Shown here: positions 36,271 through 45,985 of the stretch, piece after piece | How positions within the stretch are numbered: the stretch's first letter is position 1 | How the letters are laid out: every line of letters starts with the position of its first letter | From: Chitinasiproducens palmae | Lineage (GTDB): Bacteria; Pseudomonadota; Gammaproteobacteria; Burkholderiales; Burkholderiaceae | Assembly (NCBI RefSeq): GCF_900095735.1 | Contig: NZ_FNLO01000002.1 | Span: forward strand, 385,626-449,625 | Direction: 5' to 3' | DNA length: 64,000 bases | Notes under the pieces: model-generated | The model's database searches: none | Told to the model about the DNA's origin: nothing | What the model saw: the letters and a program-made list of their open reading frames with translations, nothing else | Made by a program: the position numbers and the translations under genes

Positions 36271-37170
36271 ATGATCGATTTACGCCACTTGCGGTACTTT
36301 CTCGCCGTCGCCGAACACGGAAGCATTGCGGAGGCGGCCCGGCGCCTGCACGTAGCCCAACCTGCGCTGAGCCGGCAGATGCGGGAACTGGAAGGGCAGT
36401 TGGGATCGGCTCTGTTCGAGCGAGGCGTCAGAGGGATAAGCCTGACAACCGCCGGAACGCAATTCCTATCCGACTCGAAGGCGATCTTGGCGGATTTGCG
36501 GACGGCAACGGAACGTGTGTCCCGTGTAGCAGAAGGAATGGAGGGCGCCTTGCGGGTGGGAATCGCGGCGAACTACAGTTGGCACCCGACGATACTGGAC
36601 TCTCTTAGGCGATTCGCTGCCGACGCGCCGAAGGTCGCAGTGATGCTGGAGCCGACCCTATCTGCTCGCCAAATCGCCAGAATCGTTCAGCACGAGCTTG
36701 ATGGCGGCTTTCTTACCTGGCGCTATCTGCCTCACGACAAAACTGACATCGAGGGTCTGACTGAAATCCAGCTTTTCGAATGCCACCTCAAGCTCGCATT
36801 GCCTCGCGGCAGCCACCTCGCGACGGCAATTCCCAAAAAGCTTTCCGCACTTCGCGAGGAGCCATGTATGTGGTTTCCGCGCGAGACCGCGCCCGCATAC
36901 GATGACTTTCTGACGTACCAGTGCCAGCGAGCGGGTTTCTCGCCCAAAAAAGTGCAGATCGGTAGCGATGTTTTGACGATTCTCGGCATGGTAGCGGCCG
37001 GGATGGGGTATTCGATCGTTTCCGATGTTTCGATACATACCTGCCCGAAGGATGTGGTGCTGGTGGATCACCCTGAGCTCGATATGACGCATCCCGTGTC
37101 GTTTGTGTATCGCACGAACGATAGCAACCCCGCGCTACGCAGGCTCGTCGAATGCCTCAAGAAAGGTTGA
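36271..37170 (+). CDS. LysR-family regulator
   Basis: About 299 residues: N-terminal winged HTH (HLRYFLAVAEHGSIAEAARRL, residues 5-25) and a C-terminal periplasmic-binding-like effector domain (about 90-295). The ATG at 36271 matches the usual LysR N-terminus; a TTG at 36253 is rejected. It is divergent from the MHS-M20-glutaminase operon, which it probably activates. A T-N11-A type sequence ATGC-N7-GCAT lies at 36249-36263, and a TATAAT at 36216-36221. Confidence 0.92.
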   Translation: MIDLRHLRYFLAVAEHGSIAEAARRLHVAQPALSRQMRELEGQLGSALFERGVRGISLTTAGTQFLSDSKAILADLRTATERVSRVAEGMEGALRVGIAANYSWHPTILDSLRRFAADAPKVAVMLEPTLSARQIARIVQHELDGGFLTWRYLPHDKTDIEGLTEIQLFECHLKLALPRGSHLATAIPKKLSALREEPCMWFPRETAPAYDDFLTYQCQRAGFSPKKVQIGSDVLTILGMVAAGMGYSIVSDVSIHTCPKDVVLVDHPELDMTHPVSFVYRTNDSNPALRRLVECLKKG

Positions 37171-37888
37171 TGCCGTCGGAGGCCCGCCGTGTCGCTGTGA
37201 CCGGCACGCCGCGTCGTCTCGGCGGAGAACAGATCGGCCACATCGCGATCGCGGAAAGACGACAGAGCGCTGTCGGTTTCTTCGACTATGACTTGCGGAA
37301 GCCCTTCAGCAGAAACAACGTCGGCAGTTGGCGCACCATGCTGATGTCGGCATGCTCGACCGGTGATACGGCACGAACCGCAACGATGGCGCCGAACCGC
37401 TGCCGCGGCTTGATCGCAGCTCGTCGATTCGAGGCGTGCGCGGCCGCCCGCTTCGCAAGCCCAACACCGTCCACGCCGACCACCGCTCCGACTGCGACCC
37501 GCACCGCCGCCGGTGTCGCGAGCGCGGCAGCAGATCAGTCATCGCTAGGTACCGCACCGAACAAGGCGACGAACACGGCCGTGGCCTCGGTGATTCCGTC
37601 GGGTCGTTGCACGCACTCAGTCGTGGCTTCACCGTTTCAGCCGTGGCATTCGCTTAGACTGCCGCTCCGACCTTCGCGGAGCATTCGCCGAAACGACCTG
37701 CTCACGCTGCTGCGGGAACAGCTACGGCCGAACGAGCGGCCGATTCGAACTGGCCCTTCAGTGTCGCAATAAGCGGAGTCCAGCAGGCGCGGCAATGCCG
37801 GCGCGAGTCGAGGGGCCCCCTGTCCTACGAGCTTAGTGGAGCAAGTTGGCGCAGGCCAACCAAGATCTTCTGCTATGCATTGGCTCGA
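37171..37888. other. Non-coding or decayed stretch
   Basis: About 720 bases between the LysR gene and the LLM gene. A plus-strand frame through 37772 and minus-strand frames are alanine- and arginine-rich and match no family I recognise. It could be a decayed gene; I cannot support a call. Confidence 0.45.
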
Positions 37889-39220
37889 TTACGGGCTTTT
37901 GAAGAAACGGTTACCCGGCCGGGGCAGGCCGAGATGGTCTCGCAGCGTCGTACCCTCGTACGCACGACGGAACAGCCCCCGCCGTTGCAACTCCGGCACG
38001 ACCTTGCGCGCAAAATCGTCGAGCCCTTCCGGCAAAAATGGAAACATGACATTGAAGCCATCACTGCCCTCTTCCTCCAGCCATTGCTGCATTTCGTCGG
38101 CGATGTCGCGCGCCGTGCCGATCATCTGCAAGCCCGAATAGCCGCCGAGCCGCTGCGCGAGTTGCCGCACCGTCAGCTTCTCGCTGCGCGCCAACTCAAT
38201 GACGCGCTCGCGCGAGCTGCGGCTTGCGTTGGTCTCGGGAATCTCCGGCAACGGGCCGTCCGGGTCGAACGACGACACGTCATGACCGAGCGCGATGGAC
38301 AGCGATGACACACCACTTTCGTAATGGACCAAGGCATCGAGCTTCGCACGCTTGTCCTGCGCCTCACTGCGAGAATCGCCGACCACGACGAACACGCCTG
38401 GAAGAATTTTCAGATGATTGCGAGGCCGACCGAGCCGTTCCCGCCTCTCTTTCACGTCGCCATAAAAGCGCTTGCCTGCTTCCAGCGAGGACTGCGCGGT
38501 GAACACCACGTCGGCCGTTTCCGCCGCCACCTGCTTGCCCGCTTCGGACGAACCGGCTTGCACCACCACCGGCCAGCCCTGGACCGGACGCGCAATGTTC
38601 AAGGGCCCCCGCACCGACAGATACTCGCCCTTGTGGGCAAGCACGTGCAGTTTCTCCGGGTCGAAGTACAGCCCGCTTTCGACATCGCGCACGAATGCAT
38701 CGTCGGCCCAGCTGTCCCACAGGCCCGTCACCACGTCGTAGAACTCGCGGGCCCGGCGATAGCGCTCGTCGTGTTCCAGATGTTCGTCTCGGCCGAAGTT
38801 CCGGGCGGCATCAGGGTTCGACGTCGTCACGAGATTCCAACCGGCGCGACCATTACTCAGGTGGTCCAGTGACGCAAACCGGCGGGCAATGTGGTACGGC
38901 TCGTCGAACGTAGTCGACGCGGTCGCCACGAGGCCGATGCGCTCCGTCACGGCGGCAAGCGCGGATAGCAGGGTGAATGGCTCGAAAGAGGTGGCGGTAT
39001 GGCTGCGCTTGAGCGCATCCACCGGCATGTTCAACACGGCAAGATGATCGGCCATGAAGAACGCGTCGAAACATGCGGCTTCGAGGGTCTGCACGAAGCG
39101 CTTGAGGTGAGCGAAATTGAAGTTCGCGTCGGGAAATGCACCGGGATAGCGCCACGCGCCGGTATGCAGGCTGACCGGACGCATGAATGCGCCGAGATGA
39201 AGCTGACGGGATGAGGTCAT
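37889..39220 (-). CDS. LLM-class FMN-dependent monooxygenase, NtaA/SnaA/DszA type
   Basis: 443 residues of the bacterial-luciferase fold, in the NtaA/SnaA/DszA(SoxA) subgroup. Its markers are an N-terminal LHLGAFMRP strand, TASTTFDEPYHIARRFASLDHLS and NLVTTSNPDAARNFG, the internal insertion of the group, and a C-terminal GTTLRDHLGLPRP. These enzymes use FMNH2 supplied by a separate reductase to oxidise sulfones, EDTA-type chelators or sulfides. A paralogue is encoded at 45986-47329. It is divergent from the organosulfur cluster and about 1.2 kb from its first gene. Confidence 0.9.
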   Translation of the reverse strand: MTSSRQLHLGAFMRPVSLHTGAWRYPGAFPDANFNFAHLKRFVQTLEAACFDAFFMADHLAVLNMPVDALKRSHTATSFEPFTLLSALAAVTERIGLVATASTTFDEPYHIARRFASLDHLSNGRAGWNLVTTSNPDAARNFGRDEHLEHDERYRRAREFYDVVTGLWDSWADDAFVRDVESGLYFDPEKLHVLAHKGEYLSVRGPLNIARPVQGWPVVVQAGSSEAGKQVAAETADVVFTAQSSLEAGKRFYGDVKERRERLGRPRNHLKILPGVFVVVGDSRSEAQDKRAKLDALVHYESGVSSLSIALGHDVSSFDPDGPLPEIPETNASRSSRERVIELARSEKLTVRQLAQRLGGYSGLQMIGTARDIADEMQQWLEEEGSDGFNVMFPFLPEGLDDFARKVVPELQRRGLFRRAYEGTTLRDHLGLPRPGNRFFKSP

Positions 39221-40294
39221 GACGGCATCGCTCCACGAGTCGAGAATCGATACCTTAGAGCAACACGCACAAGCTCGCTCACCGATGACCTGGCAGGGTC
39301 TTTACCTTACCCCGTCCCACGCGTGGCAAACACTGCGTTGAGCGAAACGCCACGCTGGACCGGCTACGCCAGAGAAAGCGCCACCGCCCGCGATGCCAGT
39401 CACGTATGCGTCCGCACACTCACAGTTTCCCGCAGGTCGCGTCTCATCGCCTTTATCCCGTCCGGCGAAGAATGGTCGCGGAGGCTGCGACATGACGATC
39501 GCGCCGATCACCTCTGCCGCGGACGATTTCAACACCGTGCCGCATGCGCGGATGCGAGACCCGTTTTCGTGCAGACCGGTCGCGACACGTTCGGCCTGCC
39601 CCAGCTTCAAAGCTTTCCAGACGCGCGCCACGTCCACGCCGTTCTGTGCGATGCGCCGACCAGCAGCGCGCAGGCAACGCCTTGCGGTCAGGCACGGATG
39701 GATAGATCAGTAGCAGCGTGCCCGAGACAGTCGTGTGTTACGACCCACCCGGAGGCGTGTCATTGAACGGCATGGACGCTATGACGTCCGAACGCGAATT
39801 CGAGCATCGGGCGATCAGTACCGGAAAAACAAGGTCCGCCTGCCGGTTCAATCATGCCGGTCGCATGGCCTCTCAGCAGTCGCTCCGCCTCGCGCCGTGG
39901 CGAACCGGACGAACCGGACGCACCATTCGTCAAGAGCGTCAGCGGGCTCTCTGCCGCCCACTGGTAACGGTCGCCGCGCGTCCGCTCGACTTACCGATAT
40001 GCCGCGAGCGCCTGTAGCGAACGATGCACCGTAGTGGCAGGCCAACCCACCGCCGCCACTTCGGCACGCGACAGCGCATCGATCACCTCCTGCAGCACCC
40101 CAGCACTTGCAGCCGACGCCCAAGCGGACCGGGCTCAGCGTCCGGAACATCGTTGACCACGGCGTCGCCCGTCTTCTCTTCCGTTATCGAGGCCTTCGTT
40201 GTTGCCTCCCTGTCGTGGGCGCACGAACACAAACGGTTCGCCGTTCGGCAACCACTTTTGATTTCCAAATAACACTTCGAGAGCTTTGCTTATC
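39221..40294. other. Long gap upstream of the organosulfur cluster
   Basis: About 1.07 kb of GC-rich DNA with short frames on both strands, none with a recognisable product. It must hold the minus-strand promoter of the LLM gene at 37889. I see no ribosome site or motif that would support a gene. Confidence 0.5.
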
Positions 40295-40335
40295 AGAAAC
40301 GCATGGTTTGACAACCGCGCGTTTCTCAACAAAAT
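40295..40335 (+). promoter_or_regulatory. Promoter with overlapping nested dyad for the organosulfur operon
   Basis: Outer arms AGAAACGC (40295-40302) and GCGTTTCT (40319-40326) enclose inner arms GGTT and AACC, giving a nearly perfect 32-base dyad. A -35 TTGACA (40308-40313) sits in its centre, and a plausible -10 CAAAAT (40330-40335) follows after 16 bases. A regulator bound here would block or contact RNA polymerase. Confidence 0.65.
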
Positions 40336-40469
40336 GCAGAAATCTTCCGGTATTCGGAATCTTTTTTCCATAAATGCAGCCAGCCACGTTCGGAGCAGGA
40401 CACTGGCCCGCGTCTGTGAGCGCACGGTCGCCATTGTTGCCGGCCGTCAAGGCCGCTTGCCACCCCTCC

Positions 40470-41714
40470 ATGAGCAACCGATTCCTCTCCACCGCCACCG
40501 CGAGACCCGATGCACAGCCCCTCGCAGACCGGGCACGCGAGGCGCTCGAGCGGGCGCGATCCCTCGCGCCGAAGCTGCGTGAGAAAGCGGCAGTACGCGA
40601 CGCTGAACGTATTCTCCCCTATGACGCGCTCGCGCTGCTGAGGGAGCATGACCTGCTAGGCCTTCGCACGCCAGTGAGACTCGGCGGAGCGGAAATCGAG
40701 TACGGCGATGTGGTTCGCGTCATCGCCGAACTCGCGCGCGGCGATTCGAATGTCGCGCAACTACTGATTCCGCACTACGTCTATCAGGAACGCATGCGCC
40801 TGATGGGCGACGAAGCCATCAAGCAGCGCATCTGGCGGCAGGTGGCCGAAGGCGCGTTGATCGGTAATGCATCCACCGAACGTGGCAGTGCCCGTTCAGG
40901 CGAGATCACAATCCAGCTCGCGCCGAACGGCGCGCACTACCGTTTGAGCGGGCGAAAATTCTATAGCACGCCGACGCTGTTCGCAGACCTCGTGTTCGCA
41001 ACCGTGCTCGATCCGCAAGATCGCATCGTCTATGCGATCCTGCCGACCGACCGCGAAGGCGTCACGCGCGTGGACGATTGGGACGGCGTAGGCCAGCGCG
41101 TGACCGGCAGCGGGACGACGATCTTCGAAAATGTGCGGGTCGACGCGGACGAAATCGTCGTGGTTGGCGACTGGATGAAGCGCCGTCACTACACCAGCTC
41201 CGGCGCGCAACTTCTGTTCGCCGCCGTGAAATCCGGCATTGCACGCGCCGCGCTCGACGACGCACGCGACTGGGCACGCGACGGCGCGCGTCCCTCGCGC
41301 ACCACGCAGGTCGAACATGTGACGCTCGATCCTTATGTGCAAGCGCTCGTCGGAGAACTGTCGACGGCGGCCCTGAGCGCGCAGCTTGTGCTCGGTCATG
41401 CAGCGGACGCGTTGACCGTCGCAAGCCACGCCCAGTACGAGGACCTTGCGTCCGACGTGCTGGAAGCCGTGCTCGTGGACACATCCGTGAAAGCCGCTCA
41501 AGCGCAACTCGCCACCGAACAGGCCGCGTTGCTGGTAGCACAGAAACTCTTCGACGTGGGCGGCACCTCGACCGCACTGAAGCGCCATAACTTCGACCGT
41601 CACTGGCGCAACGCCCGCACGCTCAGCCTGCACGATCCCATCGTCTACCGCAGCAAGGCGATCGGCGCGCATCTGTTGCGCGGCGATGCTCCGCCGCTCG
41701 GCTTTACTTACTGA
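40470..41714 (+). CDS. Acyl-CoA-dehydrogenase-fold flavin monooxygenase, SfnB/DszC-like
   Basis: About 414 residues with the acyl-CoA dehydrogenase fold: helical N-terminal domain, central beta domain (GNASTERGSARSG and LSGRKFYSTPTLFADLVFAT) and C-terminal helical bundle ending HWRNARTLSLHDP. This SfnB/DszC branch uses FMNH2 for S-oxygenation or desulfurisation rather than acyl-CoA oxidation. I prefer ATG 40470, giving a length close to the paralogue at 42950 (403 residues); an in-frame ATG at 40374 is nearer the promoter and possible. It is the first gene of a plus-strand sulfur operon. Confidence 0.87.
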   Translation: MSNRFLSTATARPDAQPLADRAREALERARSLAPKLREKAAVRDAERILPYDALALLREHDLLGLRTPVRLGGAEIEYGDVVRVIAELARGDSNVAQLLIPHYVYQERMRLMGDEAIKQRIWRQVAEGALIGNASTERGSARSGEITIQLAPNGAHYRLSGRKFYSTPTLFADLVFATVLDPQDRIVYAILPTDREGVTRVDDWDGVGQRVTGSGTTIFENVRVDADEIVVVGDWMKRRHYTSSGAQLLFAAVKSGIARAALDDARDWARDGARPSRTTQVEHVTLDPYVQALVGELSTAALSAQLVLGHAADALTVASHAQYEDLASDVLEAVLVDTSVKAAQAQLATEQAALLVAQKLFDVGGTSTALKRHNFDRHWRNARTLSLHDPIVYRSKAIGAHLLRGDAPPLGFTY

Positions 41715-41738
41715 TCGGCGCGCAGCGCTACGCTTTCC

Positions 41739-42911
41739 ATGACCCACGTCTATACGCCTTCGATTGCCGACGACACCGGCCTCAGCCCCCTGGAGCGCGT
41801 TCGTCAACAGCCCTTCAACCTGGGCCTGTTTCTGCCCATTCAGAACGGCGGCTGGTCGATTTCCACCCTGCCGCGCTCGACCGACTGGCGTTTCGACTAC
41901 AACGCCCGCCTGACACTCCAAGCCGAAGCGCTCGGCTTCGATCTGGTGTTCGGACTGGCGCAGTGGATGCCGAAGGGTGGCTACGGTGGCCAGACCAACT
42001 TTCGCGAGGTATCGCTGGACAGCTTCATCACGACCGCGGCGCTATCTGCGATTACGCAGCGGATTTTGTTGATTTCGACGATCCACGTGCTGTACGGCCC
42101 GTGGCATCCGCTCCATCTCGCGAAGATCGGCGCGACGCTCGATCACATTTCCGGCGGACGCTGGGGCGTCAATCTCGTCACCGGCCATATCGCCGATGAA
42201 GCGCGCATGTTCGGCCAGACGCGTGAGGAACACGACGCGCGCTACACGCATGCGGCCGAGTTCGTCGAGATTCTCGATCGACTTTGGCGCACGGACGCGA
42301 ACATCTCTTTCGAAGGCAAGCACTGGACGCTGAACGACGCGTTTGTGTCGCCGCGGCCGCTGTACGGCCGTCCTATTCTGATCAACGCGACCGGTTCCAA
42401 GGCGGGCTTCGCGTTCGGCGCGAAGTACTCGGATTTCGTGTTCATACCCAGCCCGGTCGGCACGAAACTCGAACCCACGCTCGCGGCGTTGCCGGCATTC
42501 ACCAACGGTTTGCGCGCCGCCGCGGCCGCTGAAGGTCGCGACGTCCGGCCAATCATCAACCCGACCATTGTCAGCGCGGCCACCGACGATCTTGCGCATG
42601 CCCGTTACGCGGAAATCCGCGCGTCCGAGGACACCGTGGCCGCCAATAACTTCAACGCCCGCATGAGCCCGAAAACCGGTTCAAGCGATGCCCACGCGTG
42701 GAGCAAGCACGCGCGCGAGGCAGGCGACCGCGCGGTGGGCGGCAACATGCATCTGGTAGGCAGTCCTCAAACCATCGTTGACGGCTTCATGCGCTTGCGA
42801 GACGCCGGTTGCGGCGGCGTGCAACTCACATTCTTCGACTTCGAAAAAGATCTCGCCCACTTCGGCGCCCACATCCTACCGCTGATGCGCGACGCGGGCC
42901 TGCGGCTGTAA
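41739..42911 (+). CDS. LLM-class FMN-dependent monooxygenase, SfnG/RutA-like
   Basis: 390 residues of the luciferase-like fold in the branch containing SfnG (dimethylsulfone monooxygenase), alkanesulfonate monooxygenase SsuD and RutA. Conserved parts are GLFLPIQNGGW, the DWRFDYNARLTLQAEALGF segment, and LDHISGGRWGVNLVTGH. It is expected to cleave a C-S bond with O2 and FMNH2, releasing sulfite or a sulfinate. It starts 24 nt after the SfnB-like gene stop, in the same operon. Confidence 0.87.
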   Translation: MTHVYTPSIADDTGLSPLERVRQQPFNLGLFLPIQNGGWSISTLPRSTDWRFDYNARLTLQAEALGFDLVFGLAQWMPKGGYGGQTNFREVSLDSFITTAALSAITQRILLISTIHVLYGPWHPLHLAKIGATLDHISGGRWGVNLVTGHIADEARMFGQTREEHDARYTHAAEFVEILDRLWRTDANISFEGKHWTLNDAFVSPRPLYGRPILINATGSKAGFAFGAKYSDFVFIPSPVGTKLEPTLAALPAFTNGLRAAAAAEGRDVRPIINPTIVSAATDDLAHARYAEIRASEDTVAANNFNARMSPKTGSSDAHAWSKHAREAGDRAVGGNMHLVGSPQTIVDGFMRLRDAGCGGVQLTFFDFEKDLAHFGAHILPLMRDAGLRL

Positions 42912-42949
42912 GTTCGGCTCCGATCCTCGATACAGGCAATGTCCATCCG

Positions 42950-44161
42950 ATGAACACCCTATCTCAACGGCACGCGCTGCAAAGCGTGCTGCCGGGCAGT
43001 GACGAATTGCGCTCGCTGGTACACGATATTTCTGTCACCGAGCAAAAACGCGAGCGCGACACGGCCGCGACGCGCGATGTGATCGAACGGATCCGCGCGG
43101 CGGGCCTCGGCCTGTTCCGTCTGCCTCTGTCGCAAGGCGGAGCGGGCGCGACGCTGTCGCAGGTCTACGAACTCGTGCTCGATCTCGGCGCCGCCGATTC
43201 CAACATTCCCCACATTCTGCGCAATCACTTCGCGTTCGTCGAAAAGGCCAGGCGCGCCGCGCATCTGCCGCAGTATCAGCGCTGGCTCGAACGGGTGCGC
43301 GCGGGCGAACTGTTCGGTCTCGGCGCAAGCGAGATCGGCACGCAGAACGTGGGCGACGGCGACGGCAACACACGGCTGCTGCCGCATGGCAGCGCCTTTC
43401 GTCTGACCGGCAAGAAGTATTACAGCACGGGCAATCTGTATTTCGATCACATCATCGTCAATGCGAAGACCCCCGATGGCCGCTTCGTGGCGGCTCGCGT
43501 GGGCACGCGCCAGCCAGGGGTCGACGGACAGGACGACTGGGACGGCATCGGCCAGCGCAATACCGCCAGCGGCACGACCGTTTTCACCGACGTGGAGGTG
43601 GATCCACGTGACGTGCTGCCGCTCGAAGAAGACGTGCGCATGCCCCATCAGGCGACATTCGCGCAGCTTTGGCTGACGACAATCATCGCGGGCATCGTGC
43701 GCCGTATCGCTGCGGACGCGACTCAACTGCTCGGCGGACGCGAGCGCAACTACTACCACGCGAGCGCGCCGCGCCCCGCCAACGATCCGCTGCTGCAACA
43801 GGTGGTCGGAGAGTTGCAGAGCTCTGCGTACGTTGCCGAAGCCGCGGTGCTGCGCGCCGCCGTGACGCTTGGAAACGCCTTCGACTCGTCGCTCGCAGGT
43901 ACGCCCGACGAAACGTCGTATGTGGAAGCAGCATTGCAAGCGGCGAAATCGAAAGTCGCCATCGATGACCTTGCATTGCGCGCGGCCACGCGTCTGTTCG
44001 ACGCGGGCGGCGCTTCCGCCGCGCGGGAAAGCGCGCGCTTCGACCGCCACTGGCGCAACATCCGAACCCTCTCCTCGCACAACCCCGTCGCCTACAAGGC
44101 GCGCGCGATCGGCGAGCACGCAGTCAACGGCGTCCCATTGCCGCGCGCGGCGTTCTTCTGA
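42950..44161 (+). CDS. Acyl-CoA-dehydrogenase-fold flavin monooxygenase, DszC-like
   Basis: 403 residues, a paralogue of the protein at 40470 with the same fold and the same C-terminal HWRNIRTLSSHNP motif. The central domain has GASEIGTQNVGDGDG and LTGKKYYSTGNLYFDHIIV. DszC-type enzymes convert sulfides to sulfoxides and sulfones with FMNH2. The ATG at 42950 was chosen to fit the family; the frame is open upstream into the preceding gene. Two such enzymes in one operon suggest two successive or alternative S-oxidations. Confidence 0.87.
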   Translation: MNTLSQRHALQSVLPGSDELRSLVHDISVTEQKRERDTAATRDVIERIRAAGLGLFRLPLSQGGAGATLSQVYELVLDLGAADSNIPHILRNHFAFVEKARRAAHLPQYQRWLERVRAGELFGLGASEIGTQNVGDGDGNTRLLPHGSAFRLTGKKYYSTGNLYFDHIIVNAKTPDGRFVAARVGTRQPGVDGQDDWDGIGQRNTASGTTVFTDVEVDPRDVLPLEEDVRMPHQATFAQLWLTTIIAGIVRRIAADATQLLGGRERNYYHASAPRPANDPLLQQVVGELQSSAYVAEAAVLRAAVTLGNAFDSSLAGTPDETSYVEAALQAAKSKVAIDDLALRAATRLFDAGGASAARESARFDRHWRNIRTLSSHNPVAYKARAIGEHAVNGVPLPRAAFF

Positions 44162-44199
44162 CGCCGTTTGAGATCAGACATTCACAGGACTTTCTGCCG

Positions 44200-45852
44200 A
44201 TGACCCGTACCGTTTCCCCCGAGCAGCTGCGCAACCTGATTGCCAAGCGTGCCGAGCTTGCGATTCTCGACGTCCGCGAAGAAGGTGTGTCCGCACGGCG
44301 GCGGCTGTTCTATTCGTCGGTAGCGCCCGTCGGCCGGCTTGGCCTTCAGATCAGCCGGCTAGTGCCGCGCACCGGCACCCCCGTCGTACTGGTCGACACG
44401 GACGGCGAATATACGACGCGCGCAGCCGAACTGCTCGCTCGCTGGGGCTATACCGACGTCGCGATTCTCGCAGGCGGCGTGGAAGGCTGGGCGCGCGCGG
44501 GTTTCGAAATCTTCACTGGCACGAACGTACCCGGCAAGGCGTTCGGGGAAGTGATCGAACACCGGTTGCAGACGCCGAACATCGATGCTCGCGCGCTGAA
44601 AGCGCGCCAGGATGCGGGCGAAGATCTCGTCGTGCTGGACTCGCGCCCCTTCGGCGAATTCAACACGATGAACATCCCAGGCGGCATCGATTGCGCGGGC
44701 GCTGAACTCGTATATCGCGCGCTGGCCGCCGCGCCGTCACCGGATACGCTGATCGTGGTGAACTGCGCGGGCCGCACGCGCAGCATTCTCGGCGCGCAGT
44801 CGCTCATCAACGCGGGCGTGCCAAATCCGGTCGCCGCACTCACCGGCGGCTCCATGTCCTGGCTGCTCGAAGGGCTCACGCTCGAACACGGGCAGCTGCG
44901 CACCGCGCCGCGCCCGGACGCTGCCACCCTGCAGCAGGCACAGACACTCGCGGCGGCCGCGGCACGCCGTGCGAACGTGTCGATCGTCGGAAGGGACACG
45001 CTTGCCAGGCTCGAGCGGGAAAGCGACACGCATGCGCTCTACCGCTTCGACGTGCGCGATCCGCTCGAATACGAGGCCGGGCACCCGGCGGGCTGGCGCT
45101 CCGCCCCCGGCGGCCAGCTCGTCCAGGCCACCGACGAATACGTCGGCACGCTGCACGCGCGTGTGGTGCTGCGCGACGACGACGGCGTGCGTGCCCGCAT
45201 GACCGGTTCCTGGCTCAAGCAGTTGGGCTATCTCGATGTGTACGTGCTCGACGACGCGGCGAGCGCGGAGCTTGTCGCCGAGCAGTACGAAGCGGGCGCC
45301 GAACCGCGTGCGGTGCGCCCGCATGGCGCGCGCACGCGCTGCATCGAAGCGGACCAGTTGGCGCGCCTGCTAAAGGAAGAAAAGGCGCAGGTAGTCGATG
45401 TCGACAGCAGCCTCGCGTTTCGCCGCAGCCATGTGGAAGGGGCAGTGTTCATCGCGGCGAGCGCCTTGCGCGCGCGTCTGGGCGAGGTGGCCAGCAAAGG
45501 CGATGTCGTACTGACGTCGACGGACGGCTTGCTCGCGGGCGTCGTCGCAGCAGAGCTCACGGACACGTTTCCCGGCATTGCGGCGCTGATTGGCGGCACA
45601 CAGCGCTGGCACGCGCTGGGGCTGCCACAGGCGTCGGGGGACGCCGGCAATCTGACCGGTGACGACGACGCGTGGTACAGCCCGTACCACGCCGAAACGA
45701 GCCGCGTCGGCGAGCAGATGGAAGCGTATCTCGCGTGGGAACTGCAACTTGTGGCGCAAGTGGAGCGCGATGCCATTGCTTCGATCGACGTGCTCGACTT
45801 CGATACGGCGACGGCGGCGCTGAGCCGGGAGCGGCTGGCCGCCAAGCGCTGA
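44200..45852 (+). CDS. Four-domain rhodanese-like sulfurtransferase (second copy)
   Basis: 550 residues in four rhodanese domains, collinear with the protein at 4799-6514. Only domain 2 keeps the catalytic cysteine, Cys189 in CAGRTR. Domains 1, 3 and 4 have VDTDGE, RDDDGV and TSTDGL at the equivalent loops. Both paralogues share PGGQLVQATD in domain 3 and the C-terminal AYLAWE segment. It lies between a DszC-like and a DszA-like monooxygenase gene, so it probably handles sulfane sulfur, sulfite or thiosulfate released during desulfurisation. Confidence 0.9.
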   Translation: MTRTVSPEQLRNLIAKRAELAILDVREEGVSARRRLFYSSVAPVGRLGLQISRLVPRTGTPVVLVDTDGEYTTRAAELLARWGYTDVAILAGGVEGWARAGFEIFTGTNVPGKAFGEVIEHRLQTPNIDARALKARQDAGEDLVVLDSRPFGEFNTMNIPGGIDCAGAELVYRALAAAPSPDTLIVVNCAGRTRSILGAQSLINAGVPNPVAALTGGSMSWLLEGLTLEHGQLRTAPRPDAATLQQAQTLAAAAARRANVSIVGRDTLARLERESDTHALYRFDVRDPLEYEAGHPAGWRSAPGGQLVQATDEYVGTLHARVVLRDDDGVRARMTGSWLKQLGYLDVYVLDDAASAELVAEQYEAGAEPRAVRPHGARTRCIEADQLARLLKEEKAQVVDVDSSLAFRRSHVEGAVFIAASALRARLGEVASKGDVVLTSTDGLLAGVVAAELTDTFPGIAALIGGTQRWHALGLPQASGDAGNLTGDDDAWYSPYHAETSRVGEQMEAYLAWELQLVAQVERDAIASIDVLDFDTATAALSRERLAAKR

Positions 45853-45985
45853 CGCGCGGTTCGCGCTGGTGACTGGCGCGGCCGGCAAACAGGCGGGGGC
45901 CACAAGAAACAGGCCGGCCGCTGCATCCGGCATTCACTTGCCGCGTCAGCACGCCACCGAAAGCTGTACCGCAACGAAGACCATC

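Noticed and set aside
37152-37772. A 206-codon plus-strand frame after the LysR gene
   Set aside because: Alanine/threonine/arginine-rich with no recognisable domain and overlapping the LysR end; may be a decayed region but not a supportable gene.
39302-39637. A 111-codon minus-strand frame in the gap before the organosulfur operon
   Set aside because: No family resemblance, no ribosome site, and other frames are equally open.
4799-45852. The two rhodanese genes as ends of a large duplicated block
   Set aside because: Neighbouring genes differ (peptide-type transporter and dioxygenase versus monooxygenases and Ssu-type transporter), so only the rhodanese itself is shared.
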